64,000 bases of DNA from Rattus norvegicus (GCF_036323735.1 NC_086034.1:30434439-30498438), one strand, 5' to 3'. Shown: positions 12,126 to 24,944, numbered from the stretch's first letter. Notes: generated by a model not told the origin, from the letters alone. Numbers and translations are program-made.

Positions 12126-13500
12126 GTATGGGAAAAATAATCTCTTCTTGACAACACCGCGAATCTCACATAGACTGCGTAAATGTGGTCCCCACATTTA
12201 CTGTTTATCACTTCTGTGAAAGACACTGCTACTGACTACCCAAACCTCAAAAAACATAGCAAAACGACGGAATTCTGTATGGTGCTTATGCTATTGGAAA
12301 CCCCATTAAATGACCCAAGGCTTCTGCACTTCACACATGGATGACATTTGGATTAAATTTATATAACATAGAAGTTGCTGCAGCACCATCTGCTAGACAG
12401 AATTTCACCACGTGGTTCCAAGTCTTTGTAGAAAATTTTGTTACCCTCTCCACATATAAACCCCTCCAAAATGGTTTACATTGGGTGGGATGTTCCTCCC
12501 TGAATATGTCATACATTTCCTACATGAGCGATGCTCCTTTAAATATCATAAATATCAAATTCAAATGGTAGATTCTGTGCCCTTTAGAGTTTTAAACAAG
12601 GGTTTATGGGGGGGTGGAAAGCATATTAGTAGCATGTTAATAACTTAGTAGATTTGTGTCTGCAAGATTTTGCTAATAGTTTTCATTCTGGCTCCTGTGA
12701 GCTTAATGGGAACCATGAGCAGTTATCTAGCTCTTTCTTCTAAGGGGTTTATGCTTTGGAATTGCCCACTTAGATTAGAGACAAGCCTTTCTTGAAAGGA
12801 AAATTTTACAACTGTAATCATCACTATGCAACGGTTACAGGAGTCATTCTAAAACCAACAGCCTGTGAGCACTATTTGTGTATGTCTTAGAAGAATTCAT
12901 GATACCCTTATGGGCCTTCCTTTCACCTACTGCCACACATCGGGGATCTCTTCTTCCTCTTCCGTGAGATAATGGCATTGTGCAGAACCATGTGCAAATG
13001 AGGACTTTTGCGCTCTGTGTTTATTCACAGGATGTTTATAACTTGGTGGAGTGTGCTACTAAATCAAAGACTGGGACAAAAGGCACAGTGATTTTGTAAA
13101 CATGAAAAGTAATTCAGAGAAAGGAAAGCAGCTTTTACAGATTATATGTAGAATCCGTGCTCAAATCTATTCCTGACAGTAGCTTTCTGGAACTTATTTT
13201 ATAGAAAACTTCCTGTTAGACAGAATGATTTCCAGATACTCCCTATTTGTGGTTTATTTTTATTGCCAGGAAAGGAGTTGATCTTTCCTCTCCTTGTGTT
13301 GTAGAGTATGCACCTTGTACTGCCTAGCGAGCAGACTCCAACTTTGCCTGAGCTGGTACAGATTCTGAAGATGCCATGTTTCACGGGGGAAAGTCCAAAC
13401 ATGGGCAATAGAAGCCACGTGTCAGTTCAGAATTTTACCTTTTCACAGTTGTGGACCTGATGCCTGCTGGGCAAAGTTACTGTCTTGCTATATAATTCTT

Positions 13501-13595
<95 letters not shown>

Positions 13596-14581
13596 TCCTC
13601 CCCCTCCTCCTACTCCCTCTTACCCCCTCTCCTCCTCCTCCTCTTCCTCCTTCTCTTTCTCCTATTCTTCCTCCTCCTCCTCTTCTTCTTCTTCTACCTC
13701 CACCTCCTCTGTTGAAAATTAAAATTTTCCTATGGAGCATAGAGTAACATAGAGGGTCTTTTAGGAAAGGAGGAAACTGTAAAGACAGCAACAGAAATTA
13801 CCTTAATTCAGTTTGGAGATGGACTCTTAGGGAGTCCTGCACTCAAAGATGTGTATTATTCATGTAAGAAAAAAATCTCCCAAATATGGTCTTCTCTAAA
13901 GTGAGACAAATTGTGAGAAACATAATGACACAACATGGTAATTTACTGTGACACTCACTGAAGCTATTTCAGAGTTTCTTTTCAAGGTTAGTAGCAATTT
14001 GCTTGTTTTTGTTCCACCAAAAGACATTGGGGTTAATTTATTTTGCCAGCTAAAATGTCAGTGTAGACATTCAAGTGGATATTTAACTATATAAGGGAAA
14101 GAGAAAATATAAGCACATGAGTCATAGAATGGTTTAACAATGTTAATTATCATTAAGTGATATATCTGTCAATAGCAGAAAAAGAACTGGAAATGACATA
14201 GTCCATTGGCTTTTCTTGTGGTGACATCTTACCTGTCTTCCCGAGACCCAGTGTTGATATGGTTGACTTCCAATGCACATTGATCTACTGAAGTCTGAGG
14301 TTTCTGATTCAATAGTTTAAAATGGAGGTTCATATTCTTCTAGACACTTATGCAGTTTATGGCAAGCATATATTTCCAGCGATTCAGAGTACAGTCACTG
14401 CCTGATTATGTTCAGCAACAGATTTTCTACACAGATGAAAATGGCAACATCAGATGTTGTGATGATTAGCTAGCCTGTAGGGAAACCTTTCAGTAGAGAA
14501 GGGGGCTAATCAGCTTCACGTTTTTTGGCCTGGTTCTGCACTAGACTCCCATACCAACTCATACTATTGTTATTGGCACAG
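12126..14581 (+). other. Tll1: Tll1 intron
   Basis: Phase-1 intron, mostly unique sequence, with one long polypyrimidine tract (13497-13715). No gene or clear transposon is seen in 12126-13496 or 13716-14581. The acceptor TATTGGCACAG is pyrimidine-poor close to the AG at 14580-14581. Confidence 0.8.
13497..13715. repeat. (TC)n(TTTC)n(CTCCTT)n polypyrimidine tract
   Basis: Over 200 bp of almost pure pyrimidine on the + strand: TC dinucleotides, then TTTC tetramers, then irregular CTCCTC/TTC repeats. The Leu/Ser/Phe frame on + and the Arg/Glu/Gly frame on - are artefacts. Confidence 0.95.
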
Positions 14582-14709
14582 CGGAGTGTGAACAGAAGAT
14601 CCACAGCCCAAGTGGCCTCATCACCAGTCCCAACTGGCCAGACAAGTATCCAAGCAGGAAAGAGTGCACGTGGGCCATCAGTGCCATTCCTGGCCACCGC
14701 ATCAAATTA
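14582..14709 (+). CDS. Tll1: Tll1 exon: CUB4 domain, first half
   Basis: After a split Ala codon this exon encodes ECEQKIHSPSGLITSP, then NWPDKYPSRKECTW, ending GHRIKL. It carries the first two CUB4 cysteines and the conserved SPNWPDKYP turn. It starts in phase 1 and ends in phase 0 with donor GTAAGT at 14710. The next exon, starting AFNEFEVEQ, continues the fold in frame. Assignment to TLL1 rests on similarity over the whole peptide. Confidence 0.93.
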
Positions 14710-15170
14710 GTAAGTGATTCCCTTTTTTTGATTAAGCTGATTGTCCGTGTCTTTCTTGAATAACCCACAGGGAAGGGGGAAGAATGTTTTATTTACCTGA
14801 CTTGAGTCAATTCTCCAGGCTTCTACTTACACAAAATACATGCTTGATTTCCCAGATCAAGGTGAAAGCCATGTTCTCCCAAGGACTCTTTAAAAGGCAT
14901 TATTAAAATTGCTATAAGCATTAGGATTTGCAGCCTAACATTACAGGTTTATTTATAAATGAGAGAATAAATGAAGTAATTCTTAAAATTTCAGAAATTC
15001 ATCTGGAAAACAATAGCCTATTCTTTCACCTAAAAAAAGAATATAATGTGTTCTTCCGATTGTATAAGTACTATTTGTCTCATAGACAAAGCATGCTTTT
15101 AAAAATAAAATCAATTTTGCCTTGTGGTTTGAAGAATATTAATTTACACAATCTACAACTCTTTTTAAAA

Positions 15171-15340
15171 TTTTAGTTATTTAATATATGATTGCTCTGC
15201 TGCATATGTATCTGTATGCCAGAAGAGGGCGTTAGATTCCTGTAGACTATTGTGAGCCAACATGTGGTTGCCTAGAATTGAACTCAGAACCTCTAGAAGA
15301 ACAGCCAGTGCTCTTAATCACTGAGCCATCTCTCCAGCCT
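15171..15340 (-). mobile_element. B2 SINE, antisense
   Basis: Read on the minus strand this has the B2 head (GGCTGGAGAGATGGCTCAGT at the 15340 end), a tRNA-like box B region (GTTCAATTCTAGGCAACCAC) and the B2 body ending in an A/T-rich tail. It also carries the B2-type CTCF-like motif CCAGAAGAGGGCGT at 15219-15232 on the + strand. Confidence 0.85.
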
Positions 15341-15557
15341 ATAGCTTTACTCTTTTTACTATATTTTACTCACATTATCTGTATAATGCCTCACCCTCAA
15401 AAACAGTTAAAAATTCAGCCAATTCTAAAATATGAACTTTAACTTTAATTTTAAATTTCTATAAAAATCAAACTTGTCTTAATTCCAGGGAACATGAGAT
15501 TGAATTTGGATTTTTTACTCCTATATATTTTTCAAGGATGCTCTTGGTTTCAGTCTT

Positions 15558-15756
15558 TTTTAAAATTTTTTTATTAGATATATTTTTTACTTACATTTCA
15601 AATGGTATTCCCTTTCCCAGTTTACTGTCCATAAGCCCCCATCCCCACCCCCTCCCCCATACGGGTGTTACCCCATCCACACCCCTTACCACCCCCCTGA
15701 CATCCCCGTGCACTGGGGTCCAACCTTGGCAGGACCAAGGGCTTCCCCTTCCATTA
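15558..15756 (-). mobile_element. L1 3' end, antisense
   Basis: Begins with the reverse complement of an A-rich tail and of CATTTGAAATGTAAGT-like 3' UTR, then CCCTTGGTCCTGCCAAGG type sequence. The target duplication GTTTCAGTCTT is at 15547-15557 and 15757-15767. This is a short 5'-truncated insertion. Confidence 0.85.
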
Positions 15757-15791
15757 GTTTCAGTCTTACATTTAATCTATTTTGATTTTGA

Positions 15792-15795
<4 letters not shown>

Positions 15796-15825
<30 letters not shown>

Positions 15826-15828
15826 TAT
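15796..15828. repeat. (ATT)n microsatellite
   Basis: About ten ATT units. Confidence 0.9.
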
Positions 15829-16665
15829 TTGGTATGAAGTAAAAGCTTAGATTCTAAGCACATATCCAGTTTTTTTCCAGTATCAGTTATCAAAGGAACC
15901 AATTTTCTTATTATGTTATTGACATCATCATAAAAAATAAATTTTGTGTAAATGCACAGTTTTATTTATGGGCTCTTTACTCTGTTCTACCAGTCTAAGG
16001 GGCCTATTTTTCATGCTGCTACTCTGTTCTTTGGGTTATTACAGCTTTGGAAGCTACATTGAAATAAAGAACTGTGATAATTCTATTGTTTATCCTTAGT
16101 GTTGCTTCATTGTACTCCAGTGAAGGTTTACTTCCAAAACAGGTTTGGATCAGATTTGGTCTTCAGTGGTTCATCTTTTCTAGACTAAAAATTCTGAAGG
16201 CAATGTGTGAATATTGTTTGGTGGTTCTACACATGGATAGAATGAATGGATTTCGGTCACTTTTACCCCTCCAACTATCTTCTATCAGTCCTGATCCCTC
16301 TCCAGTTGAGAAGGGCTAGTTCCCCTCCCTTTCATGTGATCTGTTTATGTCTGACACAGTTTTATTGTTTTAAGACACCAAGTTAATAGTCATTTTCTAC
16401 AGCAGTTGCAGAAAAATGGGTACATTCATCTCAGTTTTAATGACTGTATGTTCCTGTGATTTTTAATGAAATGATCAGATCATTGTGTCATAACTTACAA
16501 TAGAAAGATGACTTAATCAGTGATACTTGGGAGAAGTCTCCTAGAAAATCCATATAATTCTACCATTATGAACGAATGAGGATGTGGGCCTTTATTAAAC
16601 CCTGATTTTACTATGTCTTGGCTCAAAGAAATACAACTGGCCATTATTTTTGAGCCAATATTTAT

Positions 16666-16668
<3 letters not shown>

Positions 16669-16714
<46 letters not shown>
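16669..16714. repeat. (AC)n microsatellite
   Basis: About 22 uninterrupted AC units. Confidence 0.95.
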
Positions 16715-16716
<2 letters not shown>

Positions 16717-17058
16717 CACAGACGTGCTAAAATAGATCCAATTGAAGCAACTAAAATAGACCCAACTGCTTATGGTGTTTGCTACCGTATTTATCATATA
16801 CTAGTTGCAGCTTACAAAGTTAAGTGTCAATAAGGCAAAGATATCTACACACAACTCATAGAATTTCCTACCATAACACAATGGAAGAGCTACTGAATAG
16901 AAACGACCTTCCTCAGATGACTGGGCTTGTGTTGCTCTTGACGTTTTCCCCAGCGGCCTCTAATCTTTCTTTTTCAAATATTTCATATGAATCCTGTGGT
17001 ATATCTCATCCAAAATAAAAGGCCAAATACAGTTCATATCTCACAGATGTTTAATTTA

Positions 17059-17160
17059 TTTCTTTTTTCCTTTTTCCTTCCTTTCTTCCTTCCTTCCTTC
17101 CTTCCTTCATCCTTTTTCTTTTCTTTTCTTTTTTCTTACTTTTCTTTTTGGTTTTTTTTG
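17059..17160. repeat. (TTCC)n/(TTTTC)n pyrimidine tract
   Basis: Imperfect TTCC tetramers pass into TTTTC and T-rich sequence. Confidence 0.9.
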
Positions 17161-17671
17161 ACTCTTTAATTCTCTTAGTTTGAAAGTTCACCTAAGGCAA
17201 ACTTCATTAGTTGCATCATCTTGTTGCTTCTTTGTGAACATTTGTGTGCTTTGCCTGGCGCTGTCATTCCTCCAATGTCTGCATTATGAATGAAAGAACC
17301 TCTGTAGATGCTGTCTAAGAAGACGGCATATCCTGGGAAAGGGCATGACTATTTGGTGTAATTTTCTATTCTACTTAGAAACCCATAGAATGGACTAGGT
17401 TTCCAGAAACACATGGTCAGTACATTCAGACTATTAGCAAAATCAGAGCTCACTTTTGTTTTACTTAAAATGAACTTCTCATTCTTAGTTTGATTTATTA
17501 AAGTGTATTTGACTTTCTAATCAGAATTTATGATTATTTCTTGTGTCTTAGCTTTCCTATAATTTAGTTTTCTCCCCTCTCCAAGATTGTAGAAATATAA
17601 TTTTGATATGGATGTACCTTAATGGTTTTAGTATCAAATCTTTTGGTTTGATGTGGATGTTTAAGAAAATA

Positions 17672-17765
17672 ATTTGGGACTCTGAGATGTAGCTAAGTGA
17701 TAGAGCACTTGCCCACCATATCCAAAGCTCTTGTTAAAACTACAGCACAGAAAATAAAATAACAC
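17672..17765 (+). mobile_element. Decayed ID-like SINE
   Basis: TGTAGCTAAGTGATAGAGCA resembles the ID/tRNA-Ala box A region, followed by a degraded body and the A-rich end AAAATAAAATAA. Much more diverged than the three young ID copies. Confidence 0.5.
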
Positions 17766-17844
17766 TGTTTTAAATAGTTAAAGGTATTGAGTGTCCTGTA
17801 TCTATTCACTGCTCAGTGTGTGTCCTATAACAATGTATCATGAA

Positions 17845-18290
17845 TCATATGCATTAGTTACTATTGTGGTAATGTGACAAACAGCTTGAAATAAAAACAG
17901 CATAAAGGGAAGACTGCAAATGCTGGTTCACGAGTCCACAGGATTTAGCTCAGCATGTTGGGGAAGGCATGGCGGAACAGCTCAGGTCATTGTGGTGGAA
18001 CAGTGTGATGGAGACTCTTCACATTACCGTGAACCACAAGACAGAGAGGCAGGACCAGGGGTTAGTCTAACCTTCAGCAACCTGTCGTTACTGACCTATT
18101 CTGCCAGTGAAGCCCCATGTCCTAAATGTCTCACAGTCTCCCCAAAATAGCAGCACCAGCAGGCAACGAGCATGCACTCACCAGTCCGTGAAGGACAGTT
18201 CAGATTCAAAGTGCAATGTGCACCTTGTGACCGGAAGTTCAAGCAGTATTTTTGAAGTCACTCTTATTTCTGAGTTGCTCCCCCAATAAC
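17845..18290. repeat. Probable rodent interspersed repeat, family not identified
   Basis: Sequence of the type GTTACTATTGTGGTAATGTG through a region of AGGCAGGA-like motifs resembles a common mid-frequency rodent repeat, also suspected at 18985, 23480, 24440 and 49505. I cannot name the family with confidence. Confidence 0.35.
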
Positions 18291-18984
18291 TGTATGGCTT
18301 AGGTTTTTTTTTAATTTATATAAATTAGTTGTATACAGACACTCATCTACACATGGCTTTTTGTGACACAAAGGCCAGACGTCTGGGATCTCTAGCTGAA
18401 GTCCTCTGACCTTCTATAGAGCTTCATGCAACTTACTTTAGGGTTGATTTTTGTGATAAGAAACCTCATCCTCATTTTCTGCAGTTGCCTAAAAGCTGTT
18501 GTTGTTGTTGCCAAACTGCTGTCCATTTCAAGTGGAAAATTCATTGACTGTCTAATGAATGAGAGCTGTTTGAGTCCCATAAATATATATCAGCTGTGAA
18601 TCTCTGAATGATTTAATTCTTTGTCAACTCGGTCTGATTCCAGTAGCAAGCTGCAGCCACTTGGCTCTTGACAAGTGTTTGTGTGGTCCACAACCTGCTA
18701 GGTCAAAGCCACTTTATTTGATGAGATAACTTCGTTATGTTAAACAGATGTTATTATTTATTCCAACCATCCTGAATGTCACTGGAGGGTGAAATAGTCC
18801 CTCCTTTTCCAATGAAGCAGTGAATGGGCTGATCACATGCAGTAAGTCAATTCTGATTTGCTTTTAGCTATTTATGGGGTATCCTTTACAAAATTGTTAC
18901 CCCAATCCTTCACAAAATGGTCTCCTCTACATGGGAGATTCCCATGTCTCCTCTATATTTCACAGCAAGAAATGATAATTACTT

Positions 18985-19395
18985 GGCCTGTGATCTAGTT
19001 AGGGTTTCTATCACTGTGATGAAATATCACTCCAAAACAGTTTAGGGAGGAAAGGGCACACTTCAACTTTCAACTCCCAGGCCATCATACTTCATCACTG
19101 AGGGGAATCTGGTCAGGAACTCAAGGCAGGAACAGTAGCTGAAGTCAGAAAGTAACTAATATTGCTTACTGACTTACTCCTCATGACCTGGCCAGCCTGC
19201 TCTCTCCTAGCACCCAGTATCACCTGTGCAGGGGTAGCACCACCCACACTGAGCAGGACTTTTCCACATCAGCCACCACTCAAGAAAATGCCCTACAGAC
19301 TTGCCTTCAATCAAGTCACATGCAGGCATTTCCTCAAATGAGAGTCCTTCCGAAACCACTCTAGTTCATGTCAAGTAGACATAAAAGAAACCAAA
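18985..19395. repeat. Rodent interspersed repeat (AGGGTTTCTATCACTGTGAT type)
   Basis: Starts TTAGGGTTTCTATCACTGTG and runs through GGGAGGAAAGGGCACACTTC to a terminal TCATGTCAAGTAGACATAAA. I recognise this as a rodent mid-frequency repeat but do not assign a family. Confidence 0.5.
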
Positions 19396-20416
19396 AGGAC
19401 ACACAATGGTTTGCAGACACCGATTTCATGAACCAATGTTTTATTTTTTTATGGTAACATTGTTCTTGTAATTCAGAGGCTTGGTTTCCTACCTAATAAA
19501 GAATTTGGCTGTAGCCAAGCCAATTTTTCTTTTAGTGGTTTCTTACCAGTTCCACGCTGATACTAGGAGTGTGGATGTGCGCCCAGTTGTAAGAGGCCGA
19601 TTGAATAATATCTCATGAAAGGCATGAAACCAGAAAGTTTGGTTGGCTACATTAACAATCTTCAGGGTGAGATGAGAATGGCGGTTAGTGAGGTGAACGA
19701 ACTGACAGACGGAATCAAGCTTCTAGACATCAACCGAGGCTCTTCTGCGTCCCATACACTGTGTCTACCTTAGTGTACTCCAGCCCTAGATTATAGAGCT
19801 TGACAAGTTTAAGTCACAGCATGACCCGTCTCGGTGACTGCTTCCTTGGCTTGCTGCACCACAGGGTAAATAATTTCTGATGCTGACTTCTCATTCACTG
19901 TTTCCCTAGGCAGTTCTGATTTCTGGTGAGGTTCTTTGTGCTACAGCCAATCTTATTTTCGTATTTCCTACTCCTTTTGTTTGTATGAATTGAGTATTGC
20001 TCTCGCCTTGTAGTATTCAGAACAAGCAATATCTCATGTTCATGGATACTGTATTTTTGTTAATCTTTCTAGTAGTATGCAATATCATAACATATAAACT
20101 CCCCCTTCTCTTCTTGAACTTTTTAATAACTCCATTAGTTTCTCCCACTTCTTCCTTAGAATACATTGCTCATCTTTTCTCTTCCAAAAGCAGAAGACAG
20201 ATTCTAGATTAGCGTGGGATAAATACAAAGTCTATCAGTGAGAGTTTACTTTTTTAGTATGTCTCTAATTAAAATGGCAACCATAACTTTTCAGAATTGC
20301 TTCAGAGGAACAATATGCACAACTATACTGAAACTACAGTGGAACTATTGGTGCATATTTTGTATTTCTTCTTTTCTATTTTTTTTATTTTTCCTTCGTT
20401 TTTTAATCTTTTTTAA

Positions 20417-20583
20417 AAAACATTTATTTATTTTATGTGATTATGTGATTACACTGTCGCTCTCTTTGACATACCAGAAAGGGGCATCAGATCCCATTAC
20501 AGATGGTTGTGAGCCACCATGTGGTTGCTGGGAGTTGAACTCAGGACCTCTGGAAGAGCAGTCACTGAGCCATCTCTCCAACC
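20417..20583 (-). mobile_element. B2 SINE, antisense
   Basis: The minus strand gives the B2 head at about 20583 (GGTTGGAGAGATGGCTCAGT), GAGGTCCTGAGTTCAACTCC, then CCACATGGTGGCTCACAACC, ending in an A/T-rich tail. It is less diverged than the copy at 15171. Confidence 0.9.
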
Positions 20584-21304
20584 TCTGTGTAGTGATTTTT
20601 TAATATTTAAAAATGAAGTGTTAAATAAAGCAGGGGTTTCTTTGAAAAGGTTCTGTCTTGGGGGTGGAATTCCTCACATAGCTGACCTGCCTGAGGAAGT
20701 GGGGAAGACCTGCACAGACACCTTCCCAGACTTCCAGACTTTCCCCATCTCCTGCTTGATTCTTTCCCAACTCTGACCCTACCCGCTTACCACCCACCCC
20801 TCCTTTTAACAACTTCCTGGCCACAGCCTGGTGTAAAGCCAGGAGGCCTTTCAGGTTTGGCTAACAGGCATAACTTTAACACGTGGAAAATGGCACAGAG
20901 GAGGAGACAGCCTTCATTACTAGCAAAGGACTCTCAGTTCCTGTTGGGTTCCTGGACTTGCTGCTCACGTGGCTGCAAATATTTTGTATTTCTTAACGTC
21001 ATACTGCTTAGCCTTGCTCTGTAGACTTAAATAAGGGTGTTGGGTTAGTTTTGTTTATCTGGTTTTTGTTTGTTTTTCTTGGATATATAAGGGTTCCTGT
21101 GAAGAAAAAGAAACAGTTAATTGGCAATTGCAAATAATCTATAATCTGTGGGAATTATGAAATACTAAATATTTGAACAATACTGTTTTCAGGCCATTCC
21201 AATTAATCTTTCTTGGGGCTTTAATGAATCATATATCTAGTGAATTTTTAGTTTCAATTTAGAAATACATACATATAAAATTTCTGCAGAAGTAGAACAG
21301 TGTT

Positions 21305-21925
21305 TTTTATTAATGTATTTATTTATTCACATTACATTCCAGTATCAGCCCTCTTGTTGCAGTTCCCCCTCACAGAGCTACTCCCCCAATCCTCCTTTTC
21401 CTTCTCCTCTGGCATGTCAAGTCACTGCAACAGCAGGCACATCCTCTCCCACTGAGGCAAGGTAAGGTGGCACAGTTAAGGGACCAGAATTCACAAACAG
21501 GCAGAAGATTCAGGGACAGCCCTCACTCCACTTTTAAGGGGACGTGTATGAAGACCAAGCTGCACTCGTGTCGCACATGTGCAGAGGGCCCATGCTTGCT
21601 CCTTGGTTGGTTAGTCAGCCTCTGGAGCCCTTAAAAGGGCCATGTTAGTTGGCTCTATTAGTCTTCCTGTGGAGTCCCTATCTTCTTCAGGGCCCCCAAT
21701 CCTGCCCCCAACACTTCTACAAGATTCCCTAGCTCCATCTAATGTTTGACTATGAGTCTTCGCATCTGGTTGCATTAACTGCTGGGTGAAGCCTCTCAGA
21801 GGACAGTTATGCTAGCTTCCTGCGTGCAATAAACAGTATAATTAATAGTATCAGGGATTGGTTCTGGCCCAAGGGATGGCTCTTAGTTTGCACCAGTCAT
21901 TGGTTGGCCATTTTAAAATGGTATA
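21305..21925 (-). mobile_element. Old L1 (Lx-type) 3' fragment, antisense
   Basis: A T-rich start (reverse complement of a poly(A) tail), then CCTCTGGCATGTCAAGTCAC, GCCTCTCAGAGGACAGTTAT and TTTGCACCAGTCATTGGTTG, all in the order of a reversed murine L1 3' UTR. Confidence 0.65.
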
Positions 21926-22529
21926 AATAACAGCAAAACATGGCAAAGTTGCTAAGGTGCCATAGAATGAGGATAGCATTTAATGGAAAAATAAACGTAA
22001 ATATCCTGGCTTAACAGAGTGTTTGTTTTAGTGTTTTAGAAAACTATGGTGTGTAAGACCAACTAAAATGACAAAAAGTCAAAATTCTCTTTTATTAGAC
22101 TATAATGGTTTCCAACATTTATCTTTCCTGAAAATACGATAGTTTCCTTATGGGGATCTTTTTAGGGTAAATAGTAAAATGATGTTCACTCACTGTGATA
22201 ATCAAAAGGAAACAATGTTTCATGTTTGCCCCAATGCTTCAGATGGATTTTCTCTAATATTTAACCTATCATTCATATTATATAATTATCATAGTAGTTT
22301 AAATTCCATGTAGAGTTAATTACAATGGTGACAAATTGGAAAGGGGATAGCCCAATATTTACATAAGAATAACACGAAGAACAATGAGATAGAATACAGG
22401 ACTGGGAAATAAAAATCAAATCTAGACACAGTTCATATTTGGCAGAAAAGACAAAAACAGACAAGGGGGGGTGATAGTCAGAATTCACAAAGAATAGCAG
22501 AAATTAAATAAAACTGAAATAAAACTGCA

Positions 22530-23035
22530 GGTCAACAAATGAACAAATAAACTGAATGGATTTTTTAAAGGAATTGCAAATGACCCCTAACTGTTTTTGA
22601 GGAGATCAATATTCCCAGCCATTGGGGAAGTTCAAATTAAAACTATTGTAAGACGCTTTATTCTACCCAAAATGGCTACCATCAACAAATCAGAAAACAA
22701 GCGTTGGCAATGATGTGGAGAGAAAGGAACGCTTATGCACTGTTGGTGGGGTATGGATCAGGACAGCCATTATGGGAGTCAGTGTGGAGAGTTCTCAAAA
22801 TTAAAAAAACAAGTTACAACTACCATATGACACAGCTGCTTCATTCCTGGGAATATAGTATTTATCGCTGCTTTATTCACTGTAGCAACAAATTGGGATT
22901 GACTGAGTTGTTCATCAAAATAAGAATGGTGTATGCATATTATGCATGCATATGAATAGAACTCAGCTGTAAAGGAAGATTTGCAAGGAAGTGGAGAGAC
23001 TTAGAATGTGTCATACTGAGCTGTATCACAGAGTC
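22530..23035 (+). mobile_element. Old L1 ORF2 3' relic, sense
   Basis: Shows decayed versions of the ORF2 C-terminal end seen intact in the L1 at 24994: GGCAATGATGTGGAGAGAAA, CACTGTTGGTGGGGTATGGA, then GAACTCAGCTGTAAAGG, followed by a GA-rich stretch. Stops and indels are frequent. Confidence 0.7.
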
Positions 23036-23085
23036 TGAGAAGAAAGAAAGAGAGAGAGAGAGGGAGGGAGGGAAAGGGGAACTAT
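23036..23085. repeat. GA-rich simple repeat
   Basis: AGAAAGAAAG, then GAGAGAGAG, then GGAGGGAGGG at the end of the L1 relic. Confidence 0.8.
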
Positions 23086-23479
23086 AAGGGGATTCAGAAG
23101 GACTGAATGCAAGCAACGGACATGAACCTTGATGGACAATGTAAAGCTAATGGTCATTCTAATTCTAATTCTGCCATGGAATATTTGTTTGTTTTTCTAT
23201 TTTGCTGGTGGATAAATAGTATAAAACAGCTTCAGTACTGAAAATATAGGATTTAACTGAGTCTCCACAGCTTCCATTCTGAATGTCTATACTAATCGTA
23301 TACAAGTTTATTCAGGTCTAAAGACCTTGCATTTGCTTATTTTGGGACTAATTTTAAAGATTCATTTGTAAGATTATTTTCCAAGTTTATAAAATTAAAA
23401 CAGTTATAGTAGTTGAAAATGTTATAATATTCTGCTTAGTAATTTCAAATCACCCAAGGCAGCTTTCCTTCAAGATGCC

Positions 23480-23900
23480 TGAGGTAATGAATTTATAAAG
23501 AGAAAAGGTTATCTTGGCCCATAATTACAGAAGAATGAGTCCAAGGTTGCATTATGTGGCTTGTGGCAGAGAACTTCCTGGTAGGAGTTCAAGATTCAAG
23601 GGAGTAGTCTTCACACCATGGTTAGGAAAAACACATGAGAGGCCGAAATAATTGGCATGTCCATCATGACCTAAAGGCCTTCCAAAGAATTGTTGCTTCT
23701 AGAATCTGCACAAGAGTTTGGTCTGTCTGGAGTCAAATCTGTGACAAACAGCCCTTGCAGAATACCTGATCTCTGGCTAGCATAACAGTTACACTGACAC
23801 CTTGTGTTTATCTTTATGCTCTTACCGTAAGTCAACACCATGTGACTCTCACAAGCCTTCCGATGATGTGCTCCATGCATTAATTCCCGTGTTTACCATG
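23480..23900. repeat. Possible rodent interspersed repeat, family not identified
   Basis: Motifs such as GAGAAAAGGTTATCTTGGCC and GCATGTCCATCATGACCTAA resemble a mid-frequency rodent repeat. The assignment is weak. Confidence 0.3.
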
Positions 23901-23988
23901 AACGAATTTTATTAATAGTTGATTATTCCCCTGGAGAATTTTTTTGAATGATGTGTTGCTAGATAAAAGTTCCCTTCTTCTGCAATAG

Positions 23989-24202
23989 GCCTTCAATGAG
24001 TTCGAGGTTGAGCAGCATCAAGAATGTGCATATGATCACTTGGAAATTTTCGACGGACAAACGGAGAAGTCACCAATCCTTGGCCGGCTGTGTGGCAGCA
24101 AGATACCAGATCCCCTCATGGCTACCGGGAATGAAATGTTTATTCGATTCATTTCTGATGCCTCTGTTCAAAGGAAAGGGTTTCAAGCCACCCACTCCAC
24201 AG
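23989..24202 (+). CDS. Tll1: Tll1 exon: CUB4 domain, second half
   Basis: Encodes AFNEFEVEQHQECAYDHLEI through RFISDASVQRKGFQATHST and completes CUB4. The acidic residues in NEFEVEQ, AYDHLEIFD and FISDAS are in the calcium-ligand positions of CUB domains. The acceptor is AG at 23987-23988 and the donor is GTCAGC at 24203. It ends in phase 1, with the last G completing a Glu codon with the exon at 38632. Confidence 0.93.
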
Positions 24203-24295
24203 GTCAGCAAATCATCTTCCTGTTTTACTTCTAAGAAAATACTGTTGAAAAACTAATCTTCAAATCAGCATATAAGCTAATGGGTTTCATGAATA

Positions 24296-24296
24296 C

Positions 24297-24330
<34 letters not shown>

Positions 24331-24345
24331 GTATATGTATACATG
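24296..24345. repeat. (TA)n microsatellite
   Basis: TATATA/CATATA tract just downstream of the CUB4 exon. Confidence 0.9.
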
Positions 24346-24439
24346 AACTTACTGCCATACTTCTTTCCTCTCTTTTTTATTACTCTTGGTATGTAGATGT
24401 GCCTTATTAATGAAATTACCCCAAGTTTTAACTGTAGCT

Positions 24440-24835
24440 GATGTCCTAGCTATGTTCCTTTTGCTGTGATGAAATGCCTTGACAAAAAGCAACCTTGGGG
24501 TCAAAGAAAACTGGCTCACAATTCCAGGTTGCAGTTCATCTTTATTGGGAGGTCAGAGCAGGGACCTGAAGCCGCTAGTTACATTCCTACTCAAGAACAG
24601 AGAGAAGTGCATGCCCTGTGTGCTGATTCATTCACAACTTGCTCCATATAACCCGGGAGGCACGGATCCCCTATCCTGAATGTAGGGCAAACACAGTGAG
24701 CTGCATTTCCCCACATTAATTAATGTAATTAAGGAATCCCCCACAGACATACCCAGGGTCAACCTGATCTAGACAAACCCCCAGTGAGACTGTCTTTCAG
24801 ATGATTCTGCATTGTGTCAGGCTGCCAATTAAAAG
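24440..24835. repeat. Rodent interspersed repeat (CTGTGATGAAATGCC type)
   Basis: Begins GTCCTAGCTATGTTCCTTTT, then GCTGTGATGAAATGCCTTGA and later GGAATCCCCCACAGACATAC; a second member of the group seen at 18985. Family not assigned. Confidence 0.45.
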
Positions 24836-24944
24836 TAAATATCACAGCTGGTAAATCTCACTGAAATGTGTTATATGGAATATTTGGGAACTATTCTGGC
24901 TACCTTGATGCTTTTGCAGAAGTTGAAGATTTGCGGAATATAAA

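Larger units (their letters stand above)
14710..23988 (+). other. Tll1: Tll1 intron
   Basis: Phase-0 intron of about 9.3 kb. It holds two antisense B2 SINEs, an antisense L1 3' end with target duplication, an antisense Lx fragment, a sense L1 ORF2 relic, a decayed ID-like SINE and several simple repeats, listed separately. 15840-16670, 16720-17050 and 19400-20400 show no feature I can name. The acceptor is AG at 23987-23988. Confidence 0.8.

Noticed and set aside
19440..19990. Possible solitary LTR (AATAAAG and TGTAGCCAAGCC-like motifs)
   Set aside because: I could not find matching TG...CA ends or a target duplication.
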